From UBA1443 sp964445745 (GTDB lineage: Bacteria > Omnitrophota > Omnitrophia > Omnitrophales > Aquincolibacteriaceae): a stretch of 20,718 nt of DNA. The position numbers were made by a program, and so were the translations under genes. The stretch's first letter is position 1, and each line of letters starts with the position of its first letter. Where the stretch lies: positions 1-20,718 of the forward strand of contig CAYULU010000030.1 in NCBI GenBank assembly GCA_964445745.1. Direction: 5' to 3'. Under the pieces are notes generated by a model. That model ran no database searches. It worked only from the letters and a program-made list of their open reading frames with translations, and was not told where the DNA came from. Below are positions 14,464 to 20,718 of the stretch, piece after piece.

Positions 14464-15846
14464 ATGTTTTCCAAGATTATGATTGCAAACCGCGGAGAGA
14501 TCGCAATCCGCGTTATTCGAGCCTGCCGTGAACTGGGAATTCGTACGGTTGCGGTTTTTTCAAAAGCAGACCGGGATTCGCTCCACGTCAAATTGGCCGA
14601 TGAAGCCATTTGTGTTGGGGAAGCGCCCTCATCTGAAAGTTATTTGAACATTCCTGCGTTAATCTCGGCGGCGGAGATTGCCGATGTTGAGGCTATTCAT
14701 CCGGGGTATGGATTTTTATCTGAAAATGCGCATTTTGGCGAGATCTGTGAATCCTGCCAGATCAAGTTTATTGGACCGAGGCCGGAGAGTATACGGCTTG
14801 CGGGTGATAAATCTGTTGCACGTATGGAAATGAAAAAAGCCGGTGTTCCGATTATTCCCGGGAGTAAGGGAACCATCAAAGATCAGGAAGAGGCACTTCG
14901 CCTTGCCAAAAAACTGGGTTATCCGGTGATTATCAAGGCCTCGGCGGGGGGCGGCGGAAAAGGTATTAAAATTGCACATAATGACGGGAAACTGATCAGT
15001 TCTTTTTTGACGGCCCAGGCGGAAGCGGAAGCTGCATTCGGCAACCGGGATATTTACATCGAGAAATTTATCGAGGAGCCTCGCCATATCGAGGTTCAGA
15101 TTCTGGCGGATAGCCACGGGAATGTGGTTCACCTGGGTGAGCGTGATTGTTCCGTCCAGCGTCGGCACCAGAAACTGATTGAAGAATCACCGGCACCGGG
15201 GATTGGCGCAAAACTCCGCAGAAAAATCGGGGATGCAGCCATCCGTGCGGCGAAAGCGTTTGAGTATGAAAATGCCGGGACGATCGAGTTTTTGCTGGAT
15301 AGTGACGAGAATTTCTACTTTATGGAAATGAATACGCGGTTGCAGGTGGAACATCCGGTGACTGAATTTGTGACGGGGATTGATCTTGTGAAAGAACAAC
15401 TTCGGATTGCGGCCGGAGAAAAGCTCGGGTTTACCCAGGAGGATGTTGAGATCAAGGGGCACGCGGTTGAGTGCCGGATCAACGCAGAAGACCCCGATAA
15501 TAATTTCATGCCCTGTCCCGGGAAAATTGAAACCTGGAACATGCCCGGAGGTCCTCGTGTGCGGGTGGACAGTCATGGTTATGCCGGCTATGTCGTTTCG
15601 CCGTTCTATGATTCCATGCTGGCCAAGCTGATTGTTCACGGCACGCATCGTCAGGACGCGATCAATATTATGCTGAGGGCTTTACGTGAGATGCAGATCA
15701 GTCCGATTAAAAATACGATCTCGCTTCACGAGCGAATTTTGAATAACCCCAAATTCCGGCAAGGGGGCGTGAATACAAAGTTTATCGAAACCTTTTTTAG
15801 CCCCGGGATGACTGAAGCATCCGAGAAAGATAGCGGCAGGCAATAG
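14464..15846 (+). CDS. accC: Acetyl-CoA carboxylase biotin carboxylase subunit
   Basis: AccC is the ATP-grasp enzyme that carboxylates biotin on AccB using bicarbonate. The 460-aa length is typical. Visible motifs are MIANRGEIAIRVIRACRELG at the start, HPGYGFLSEN, the glycine-rich ATP loop KASAGGGGKGI, HIEVQIL, ERDCSVQRRHQKLIEE, FYFMEMNTRLQVEHPVTE and the C-domain AVECRINAEDP. AAGAGGAA precedes the ATG. accA/accD are not in the window, so the carboxyltransferase partner lies elsewhere. A non-ACC partner remains possible, though the accB-accC pair favours acetyl-CoA carboxylase. Confidence 0.97.
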   Translation: MFSKIMIANRGEIAIRVIRACRELGIRTVAVFSKADRDSLHVKLADEAICVGEAPSSESYLNIPALISAAEIADVEAIHPGYGFLSENAHFGEICESCQIKFIGPRPESIRLAGDKSVARMEMKKAGVPIIPGSKGTIKDQEEALRLAKKLGYPVIIKASAGGGGKGIKIAHNDGKLISSFLTAQAEAEAAFGNRDIYIEKFIEEPRHIEVQILADSHGNVVHLGERDCSVQRRHQKLIEESPAPGIGAKLRRKIGDAAIRAAKAFEYENAGTIEFLLDSDENFYFMEMNTRLQVEHPVTEFVTGIDLVKEQLRIAAGEKLGFTQEDVEIKGHAVECRINAEDPDNNFMPCPGKIETWNMPGGPRVRVDSHGYAGYVVSPFYDSMLAKLIVHGTHRQDAINIMLRALREMQISPIKNTISLHERILNNPKFRQGGVNTKFIETFFSPGMTEASEKDSGRQ

Positions 15847-15849
15847 ACG

Positions 15850-16428
15850 ATGAAGGTCACCAGCGCATTCGCTCAGCTTTTTGCGATTTTTTCTTTTTTG
15901 ACTCTCGGCAGTCTGATGATTATTGTCTCACTTCGCCTGCTTGCTTTTGATGATGCCATCCTGAAACTTCAGGAAATTTATCAGAGTCCGTGGCGTTCCG
16001 TTCAGGTGGGTGTTGTCGGACTTGTTTTTATTATTTTAGGCATCAACTTCTCAAAAACCCTGGTCAAGTCTGGCCGCCCGAACGAAGCCGTGATTTTTCA
16101 TAGTGAAATTGGTCCTATGGTAGTTTCGGCAAGTGCGATTGAAATGGCGGCGTTGAAAGCGATAAAGCATTTTACCCTGGTTAAAAAGGCCAGGATCAAA
16201 ATTAATATCAGCGGTAAAGATGTTGAAGTGAAGCTTCGCTTGAAACTGTGGGCGGGGGGCTCTGTGCCGTCGATCCTTGGGGAGTTGCAGGAAGCTGTTT
16301 CGAGTCGTGTGGGGCGTTTGTTGGGTCCGGAAAACCAGGTGACCGTGACCTGTGATGTCAAAGGCATGGAAGATTCCGAATCGTCAGTGCAGGAATCCGG
16401 CAAGAAAAATGAAGGTAACTTAATCTAA
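15850..16428 (+). CDS. amaP: AmaP-like alkaline shock response membrane anchor (Asp23/DUF322-related)
   Basis: The 192-aa protein has two hydrophobic segments near residues 5-31 and 46-66, with a short loop between them. A soluble domain from ~80 to 170 follows, rich in alternating beta strands (VSASAIEMAALKAIKHF, ARIKINISGKDVEVKLRLKL, GRLLGPENQVTVTCDV), resembling AmaP/Asp23-type domains. In Gram-positives AmaP tethers Asp23 to the membrane under envelope or alkaline stress; the role here is inferred only by resemblance. No Asp23 partner is in the window. It follows accC by 3 nt. The polar C-tail is low complexity. Confidence 0.72.
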   Translation: MKVTSAFAQLFAIFSFLTLGSLMIIVSLRLLAFDDAILKLQEIYQSPWRSVQVGVVGLVFIILGINFSKTLVKSGRPNEAVIFHSEIGPMVVSASAIEMAALKAIKHFTLVKKARIKINISGKDVEVKLRLKLWAGGSVPSILGELQEAVSSRVGRLLGPENQVTVTCDVKGMEDSESSVQESGKKNEGNLI

Positions 16429-16451
16429 ATTTAAAAGGAGGATTGAGCAAA

Positions 16452-17480
16452 ATGAAACGTATTGGGATGTTGACAGGCGGCGGCGATTGTCCAGGACTGA
16501 ATGCAGTGCTCCGGGCCATTGTGTGGATGGCCAAGCGTGAGGGGTGGACTTGCATCGGATTTAAGCAGGGGTGGAAGGGTATCATTGAAAATATTCATGA
16601 GGAGCTTACCCTGGACTCTATCTCCGGTATTTTGCCGCGGGGTGGTACGATTCTCAGAACTTCAAGAACCAATCCTTACAAGAAACAAGGAGATGTTGAA
16701 AAAGTTCGGGAAAACATCAAAAAGAACCGCTTGGATGCCTTGATTGCCATTGGAGGCGAAGATACGCTGGGTGCCGGGCACAAGCTTTTTAAGGACGGAG
16801 TTCCGGTGATCGGGGTTCCCAAAACGATCGATAATGATTTGAATGCCACGGATTACACGTTCGGTTACGACACCGCACTTTCGATTGCGACAGAATGCAT
16901 TGATCGATTGCACACGACCGCGGATTCACATAACCGGGTCATTGTCGCAGAAATTATGGGTCGTCACGCCGGTTGGATTGCGCTTGAATCCGGACTTGCG
17001 GGGGGTGCGGACGTCATTTTAATTCCTGAGGTCCCGATGACTTCTGACGAGATTTGTAATTTTATCCTGAAGCGGCATCAGCGCGGCAAGAATTTCAGTA
17101 TCGTCGCGGTGGCGGAAGGATTTTCGATTAAGGGTGAAGAGCTGGTTACGAGTAAAAACGAGCTGGATGCGTTTGGGCATGTTCAGCTGGGCGGGGTGGG
17201 AGACCGGCTTGCGAAAATTATCGAGAAAAAAACCGGATTTGAAACTCGTTGTACAGTGTTGGGACACATTCAAAGAGGCGGGTCGCCCACGGCCTTTGAC
17301 CGTGTGCTGGGCACCCGATTTGGCGTCAAGGCCTTTGAGCTCGCGAAGCTTGGGAAGTTTGGCTACATGGCAGCACTTCGCGGTCGCGATATTGTCGAGG
17401 TTCCGCTTGCGGATGCGGTGGGTGCACTCAAGACCGTTCCGATGGAACTGTATGATGTGGCGAAGCAGTTTTTCGGGTAA
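16452..17480 (+). CDS. pfp: 6-phosphofructokinase, predicted pyrophosphate-dependent
   Basis: The 342-aa PFK begins MKRIGMLTGGGDCPGLNAV and has PRGGTIL, PKTIDNDL, then GRHAGWIAL and HIQRGGSPTAFDR. The nucleotide-site motif reads GGED with Asp104, and PKTIDND supplies Lys124. In characterised PFKs, Asp104 with Lys124 marks pyrophosphate use, whereas ATP enzymes have Gly at 104; thus PPi dependence and reversible F6P/F1,6BP conversion are predicted. Sedoheptulose 7-phosphate is a possible second substrate, interesting because gmhA follows. A TTG at 16443 abuts AAGGAGGA (16435-16442) too closely; ATG 16452 is chosen. Confidence 0.9.
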   Translation: MKRIGMLTGGGDCPGLNAVLRAIVWMAKREGWTCIGFKQGWKGIIENIHEELTLDSISGILPRGGTILRTSRTNPYKKQGDVEKVRENIKKNRLDALIAIGGEDTLGAGHKLFKDGVPVIGVPKTIDNDLNATDYTFGYDTALSIATECIDRLHTTADSHNRVIVAEIMGRHAGWIALESGLAGGADVILIPEVPMTSDEICNFILKRHQRGKNFSIVAVAEGFSIKGEELVTSKNELDAFGHVQLGGVGDRLAKIIEKKTGFETRCTVLGHIQRGGSPTAFDRVLGTRFGVKAFELAKLGKFGYMAALRGRDIVEVPLADAVGALKTVPMELYDVAKQFFG

Positions 17481-17483
17481 GCC

Positions 17484-18056
17484 ATGAAGAAATATTTCGA
17501 AGGTTTTTTAAAGGGGCACGAAGAGGCGTTTCAGAAGTCCTTCCGTGAGGACTCCATGGAGGTCTTGAACCAGATAGCGCATTCGATCATCAACGCGTTC
17601 AAAGCCGGACACAAAGTGATCCTTTGCGGGAACGGTGGCTCCGGGACGGATGCCCTTCATGTTGCCGCCGAATTTGTGGGACGTTTTGAAAAGGAACGAA
17701 TGAGCCTGCCTGCGATCGCTCTTTCGGCGGATACCGCATCGATTACCGCGATTGGAAATGATTATGGCTATGATCGCGTTTTTGAACGTCAGCTCGAGGG
17801 TTTGGGCCATAAAGGGGATGTACTCATCGCGCTTTCAACAAGCGGACGATCTCCCAATGTTTTGAAGGCGATCGAAAAGGCCAAGCAAAAGGGCCTCCTT
17901 ACGATTGGGTTTACGGGTCGTGAGGGTGGATTGATGAAGGGGATGGTGGATCATTGCTTTTGCGTCCATTCGCAAAAAACAGCTCACATCCAGGAAATCC
18001 ATATGACCGCGCTTCATGCGATCTGTGGATTTGTGGAACAGGTCCTGTTCGGGTAA
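17484..18056 (+). CDS. gmhA: Sedoheptulose 7-phosphate isomerase
   Basis: GmhA converts sedoheptulose 7-phosphate to D-glycero-D-manno-heptose 7-phosphate, the first step toward LPS-core or S-layer/capsule heptose. The 190-aa SIS-domain protein shows CGNGGSGTDALHVAAEFVGRF (with catalytic Glu63), the STSGRSPNV phosphate loop and TAHIQEIHMTALH near the end, with His173 as the likely second catalytic residue. It starts 3 nt after the pfk stop and is followed by the hldE C-terminal type gene 4 nt later. Confidence 0.95.
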   Translation: MKKYFEGFLKGHEEAFQKSFREDSMEVLNQIAHSIINAFKAGHKVILCGNGGSGTDALHVAAEFVGRFEKERMSLPAIALSADTASITAIGNDYGYDRVFERQLEGLGHKGDVLIALSTSGRSPNVLKAIEKAKQKGLLTIGFTGREGGLMKGMVDHCFCVHSQKTAHIQEIHMTALHAICGFVEQVLFG

Positions 18057-18060
18057 ACGG

Positions 18061-18537
18061 ATGAGGTCTTCAAAGATTTTGACCCGCGGGACACTCCCTG
18101 GGGTCGTCGCAAAAATTCGCCGCACAAAAAAGCGGATTGCGTTTACGAACGGGACATTTGACATTTTGCACTTGGGACATGTCACGTATTTGCAAAAGGC
18201 CAAGGAGACGGCCGACGTCCTTATCGTGGGTGTGAATACGGATCGCTCGGTGAAAACCTACAAGGACCCCGCCCGCCCGGTCAATCCCCAAAATGACCGG
18301 GTTCATGTTTTAGCGGCACTCGAGTGTGTGGATTATGTGATGCTTTTTGATGACCCGACTCCCCTGAAGCTGGTCCTTGCGGTCAGACCCGACGTTCTCG
18401 TCAAAGGGGCCGATTGGGCGCTGAAGGACATTGCCGGAGCCAAAGAGGTTTTTTCCTGGGGGGGGACAGTCCGGCGAATTAAATTGGTTGCGGGTCGATC
18501 GTCCACCCGCATTATCAAGGCCCTGAAACTGGCTTAA
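18061..18537 (+). CDS. rfaE2: D-glycero-beta-D-manno-heptose 1-phosphate adenylyltransferase
   Basis: This single-domain nucleotidyltransferase corresponds to the C-terminal half of HldE and makes ADP-heptose. The 158-aa product has FTNGTFDILHLGHVTYL (HxGH at 37-40), NTDRSVKTYKDPARPVNPQNDR, PDVLVKGADW and a closing RSSTRII motif at about 146-152. The frame opens at 18016 inside gmhA, but the ATG at 18061, 4 nt after the gmhA stop, gives the typical length. No kinase half (RfaE1/HldA) or GmhB phosphatase lies next to it; a PfkB-family kinase two genes downstream is a candidate for the missing kinase. Confidence 0.94.
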   Translation: MRSSKILTRGTLPGVVAKIRRTKKRIAFTNGTFDILHLGHVTYLQKAKETADVLIVGVNTDRSVKTYKDPARPVNPQNDRVHVLAALECVDYVMLFDDPTPLKLVLAVRPDVLVKGADWALKDIAGAKEVFSWGGTVRRIKLVAGRSSTRIIKALKLA

Positions 18538-18542
18538 GAGAC

Positions 18543-19187
18543 GTGAAATCCTCGTCCCGGCTTTTTGAAAAATTTTCGCTTTATGCGGTCACCGATCTCA
18601 AGGACGATTCCGCAGAAATCATACGGAAGATAGAGTCTGTGTATCGGGGCGGGGCGGATATTGTCCAGCTTCGGTCCCACTGCTTGACCGATTCCCAGAT
18701 GTTGCGAGTCGGTGAGAAGATTAAAAAAATAGCGCGATTTTACCGGCGGCTTTTTTTTATCAATGACCGGCTGGATCTTGCGATCGCGCTTGGCGCGGAC
18801 GGGGTTCACCTGGGACAAAACGATATGCCCTTGCCCCTGGCACGAAGGATCGCGGGGCGTGCCGGGTGCCGGTTCAAATTTGGGCGGTCGACCTGTTGCC
18901 TGAAACAGGCGCGAACTGCCGTTCGGGAAGGGGCCGATTACATTGGGGTGGGTCCGGTGTTCGAGACACCGACCAAGCCCGGGCGGGGTCCGGTAGGCCT
19001 TGAGTATGTGAGACAAGTTGCCCGTTGCGTTTCAATTCCCTGGGTGGCGATCGGCGGGATTGATCTAGGAAATCTTGCGCTTGTGATAAACGCGGGGGCA
19101 AAACGTGTTGCGGTGGTTCGCGCAATTTTTTCAGCCCGAAACCCCGAACGGGCCGCTTTGACATTCAAACAAAAATTAGGAGACTGA
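18543..19187 (+). CDS. thiE: Thiamine-phosphate synthase-like protein (ThiE/TenI family)
   Basis: ThiE joins HMP-PP and a thiazole phosphate to make thiamine phosphate. The 214-aa (beta/alpha)8 protein has YAVTDL, GADIVQLR, INDRLDLA, ADGVHLGQNDMP, then EGADYIGVGPVFETPTKPG and WVAIGGI. Two positions differ from typical ThiE: the QLREK lysine is replaced (QLRSH), and the S-T-H motif reads S-T-C. These substitutions could mean altered activity or a TenI-like role. The start is GTG at 18543, 5 nt after rfaE2, with only GAGA as SD. No other thiamine gene is in the window. Confidence 0.83.
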   Translation: MKSSSRLFEKFSLYAVTDLKDDSAEIIRKIESVYRGGADIVQLRSHCLTDSQMLRVGEKIKKIARFYRRLFFINDRLDLAIALGADGVHLGQNDMPLPLARRIAGRAGCRFKFGRSTCCLKQARTAVREGADYIGVGPVFETPTKPGRGPVGLEYVRQVARCVSIPWVAIGGIDLGNLALVINAGAKRVAVVRAIFSARNPERAALTFKQKLGD

Positions 19188-20105
19188 ATGATGCAAAAAA
19201 ATCCAGGCCTTATTGTCATCGGTACCGTTGCGATTGATAAACTTACCACTCCTTTTGGCGCGGAACAAACAGTGTTCGGCGGATCGGCGTCATTTTTCTC
19301 TTATGCAGCCAGTTTTTTCAGTCAAGTGGGGGTCGTGGCGGTCGTCGGGGAAGATTTTCCGGATGAGTATCGGAACGTGCTCAAGGAACGGGGAATTGAT
19401 CTCAGCCATCTTGAGGTCAAGCCCGGCAAGACATTTCACTGGGAAGGGAAATATGAGTCTGACATGAATTCGGCAATCACGCTCCGAACCGACTTAAACG
19501 TGCTCCTTGATTTTAAACCCCAAATTCGTTTTTCAAAAATGCCGGAATTTGTTTTTCTGGCGAACGTGGATCCGGATCTTCAGCTGTCAGTTCTTGACCA
19601 GGTCCATGGCTCGTCGCTCAAGTTTGTTGCTTCCGATACCATGAACTTCTGGATTCAGAATAAGCCCGAGTCCGTCAAAAAGGTCCTGGGGCGCGTTCAT
19701 GCGGTTTTTATGAACGACGGAGAAGCCCGGCAATTGACCGGGGAGGTGAATCTGATTCGTGCGGCCCAGCACATCCATCAGATGGGACCGGAATACGTGA
19801 TTATTAAAAAGGGAGAACACGGGTCCCTGCTTTACAGCCACGAAGGAGTTTTCCTTTATCCAGCTTATCCTCTTGAAACCGTTTTTGACCCCACGGGAGC
19901 GGGGGACAGTTTTGCCGGCGGCGTGATGGGCTACCTTGCTTCGGCAAGGAAAGTGAATCTCAAGATCATGAAGTCTGCCATTGCCTACGGGACGGTCGTG
20001 GCCTCTTTTACGGTTGAAAAATTTGGTCTTGCACGGCTCCGTGAGGTCAAACGCGAACATTTTGATAAACGTCTGGAAGTTTTGAAAAAAATCTGTAAGA
20101 TTTGA
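19188..20105 (+). CDS. PfkB-family sugar/nucleoside kinase
   Basis: This 305-aa ribokinase-fold kinase has an N-terminal glycine pair region (FGGSASFFSYAASFFSQVGVVAVVGEDF), a central DTMNFWI segment, AVFMNDGEARQLTG and the ATP/catalytic motif DPTGAGDSFAGG, with catalytic Asp240. The substrate cannot be told from sequence: HldA/RfaE1-type heptose kinases belong to the same superfamily but have a different N-terminus. A GGAG ribosome binding site lies 6 nt upstream of ATG 19188, which follows directly on the thiE stop. It is the last protein gene of the long operon, ending 44 nt before tRNA-Gly. Confidence 0.88.
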   Translation: MMQKNPGLIVIGTVAIDKLTTPFGAEQTVFGGSASFFSYAASFFSQVGVVAVVGEDFPDEYRNVLKERGIDLSHLEVKPGKTFHWEGKYESDMNSAITLRTDLNVLLDFKPQIRFSKMPEFVFLANVDPDLQLSVLDQVHGSSLKFVASDTMNFWIQNKPESVKKVLGRVHAVFMNDGEARQLTGEVNLIRAAQHIHQMGPEYVIIKKGEHGSLLYSHEGVFLYPAYPLETVFDPTGAGDSFAGGVMGYLASARKVNLKIMKSAIAYGTVVASFTVEKFGLARLREVKREHFDKRLEVLKKICKI

Positions 20106-20149
20106 AATTCGAAACAGGTATTGGCAGGAAATTCAGCATCCCTTTTTTC

Positions 20150-20223
20150 GCGGGATTCGTCTAATGGTAAGACACAAGCTTCCCAAGCTTGGAACACGGG
20201 TTCGATTCCCGTATCCCGCTCCA
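20150..20223 (+). tRNA. tRNA-Gly(CCC)
   Basis: The acceptor arms are GCGGGAT (20150-20156) and ATCCCGC (20213-20219). The D-arm is GTC/GAC, and the anticodon stem CAAGC/GCTTG encloses TTCCCAA with CCC at 20182-20184. The T-arm is ACGGG/CCCGT around TTCGATT. Discriminator T20220 and encoded CCA (20221-20223) complete it. A T-run (20228-20234) follows at once and may help 3' processing or termination. Confidence 0.95.
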
Positions 20224-20252
20224 TCTCTTTTTTTACAATTCCGAATCAGATC

Positions 20253-20290
20253 AAGGGGTTACGTCAAAACCGGCGTAACCCCTTTTTTTT
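20253..20290 (+). terminator. Intrinsic terminator after tRNA-Gly
   Basis: GGGGTTACG (20255-20263) pairs perfectly with CGTAACCCC (20274-20282) and is followed by T8 (20283-20290). AA before the stem can pair with the first Ts. It probably ends the tRNA-Gly transcript and any readthrough from the upstream operon. Confidence 0.92.
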
Positions 20291-20456
20291 CGGGCTCACG
20301 TCCTTCTCCGACGCCGGAGAGGAAGGATGATATCCGGAAAATGCCGGAATGTTTTTCGATGGATGCCAAAAAAACACCGAAAAAAATCAATTAAAAATCA
20401 ATTAAGGTTAGAGTTTCGGGGTATAACGTGCTACAATACGTTCGTAACTCACCAAG
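20291..20456. other. Non-coding DNA with a hairpin and a tandem AT repeat
   Basis: TCCTTC-TCCG (20301-20310) pairs with CGGA...GAAGGA (20315-20327) with a 3-nt bulge. AAATCAATTAA is tandemly repeated (20384-20394 and 20395-20405). TATAAC and TACAAT (20432-20437) could be -10 elements, but no convincing -35 was found. No gene is seen. Confidence 0.4.
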
Positions 20457-20647
20457 ATGTTCTGCATCTTTAATCAACTGTCACCAACCCATATCCATTT
20501 CCCCGACGCGGAGATGATGTTTACGTAGATATCGAGGGGGATGGGCGGTATCGAATAGTTTTGAGTCCCTTTAGCGAGGAATTGGTCCGAGCGTGGAATT
20601 TCCGTGTTTTGCAGGGGGGCGCGGTTTTGGGAACTGGCATGAATTAA
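20457..20647 (+). pseudogene. Probable frameshifted small gene (unknown product)
   Basis: Two overlapping frames join into one plausible protein. Frame one begins at ATG 20457 and reads MFCIFNQLSPTHIHFPDAE before ending at TAG 20526. Frame two is open from 20474 to TAA 20645 and from 20513 reads DDVYVDIEGDGRYRIVLSPF, continuing EELVRAWNFRVLQGG, with natural-looking codons but no usable start of its own. A one-base change near 20511-20513 would fuse them into an ~63-aa protein. It could be a sequencing error, a true pseudogene or programmed frameshifting. I do not recognise the family, and no good SD precedes ATG 20457. Confidence 0.45.
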
Positions 20648-20666
20648 ACGTGAGAGGAGGCTGTTT

Positions 20667-20718
20667 GTGCGGGAAAACTTCAAGGGAAACAAGCGGCGCA
20701 AGGAAGAGTTAAGAAAAA
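20667..20718 (+). CDS. Start of a basic hypothetical protein, cut by the window end
   Basis: AGGAGG (20655-20660) sits 6 nt before a GTG start. The 17 visible codons read MRENFKGNKRRKEELRK, highly charged and basic. The rest lies beyond the window, so no function can be given. Confidence 0.6.
   Translation, partial: MRENFKGNKRRKEELRK

Noticed and set aside
20164..20394. 76-codon plus-strand frame starting inside tRNA-Gly
   Set aside because: It runs through the tRNA and its terminator; the composition reflects those elements and there is no SD.
20400..20660. Structured RNA such as SRP RNA, tmRNA or RNase P RNA
   Set aside because: No hallmark sequence of these RNAs was recognised; part of the stretch is better explained by a frameshifted small gene.
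20474..20701. 75-codon minus-strand frame near the window end
   Set aside because: The plus-strand second frame has more protein-like composition and a downstream SD-led gene would overlap the minus-strand start; no SD supports the minus frame.

Overview
The window looks like chromosomal housekeeping DNA from a Gram-negative-type, probably anaerobic or fermentative bacterium. Heptose-precursor genes (gmhA, hldE C-terminal type) imply an LPS-like envelope. The phosphofructokinase carries the pyrophosphate-type residue pair. The combination of STAS-PilZ, DUF1844, AmaP/Asp23 and PilZ-type proteins with short aminoacyl-tRNA synthetases suggests an uncultured lineage such as Omnitrophota (OP3) or another PVC-side phylum. 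That placement is inference from gene content, not a search result. No phage, transposase, CRISPR or rRNA gene was seen.

Layout. (1) 109-1444: rph-rdgB with an 8-nt overlap, followed by an ~80-nt imperfect hairpin and tRNA-Val(GAC) with its own promoter. (2) 1681-2888, minus strand: two small heat shock proteins, one cytoplasmic and one with an N-terminal membrane anchor, separated by a terminator-like hairpin. (3) 3214-10733: the translation operon thrS-infC-rpmI-rplT-pheS-pheT followed by rarA. ThrRS lacks the N-terminal TGS domain and PheT lacks the OB-fold tRNA-binding insert. A 33-codon ORF sits exactly between pheS and pheT, with an ATGA overlap at each end. (4) 10734-11805: an AT-rich promoter region, a 52-codon leader ORF and a STAS-PilZ fusion protein. 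(5) 11806-12099: tandem octamers, a good sigma-70 promoter, a small hairpin and a strong intrinsic terminator. This is either a small RNA gene or an attenuator in front of the next operon. (6) 12100-20105: a tightly packed run of ten genes: DUF1844, a flippase-like membrane protein, aroQ, accB, accC, an AmaP-like protein, PPi-type pfk, gmhA, hldE-C/rfaE2, thiE-like and a PfkB-family kinase. This links lipid, sugar-phosphate and envelope precursor metabolism. (7) 20150-20718: tRNA-Gly(CCC), a strong terminator, a non-coding stretch, a probable frameshifted small gene, and the start of a basic protein that runs off the window.

The most useful leads are the promoter/hairpin/terminator unit at 11939-12083, the coupled micro-ORF between pheS and pheT, the leader ORF plus STAS-PilZ unit, the membrane-anchored Hsp20 pair, and an 11-mer (TAACCTGTTTA) repeated three times in non-coding DNA.
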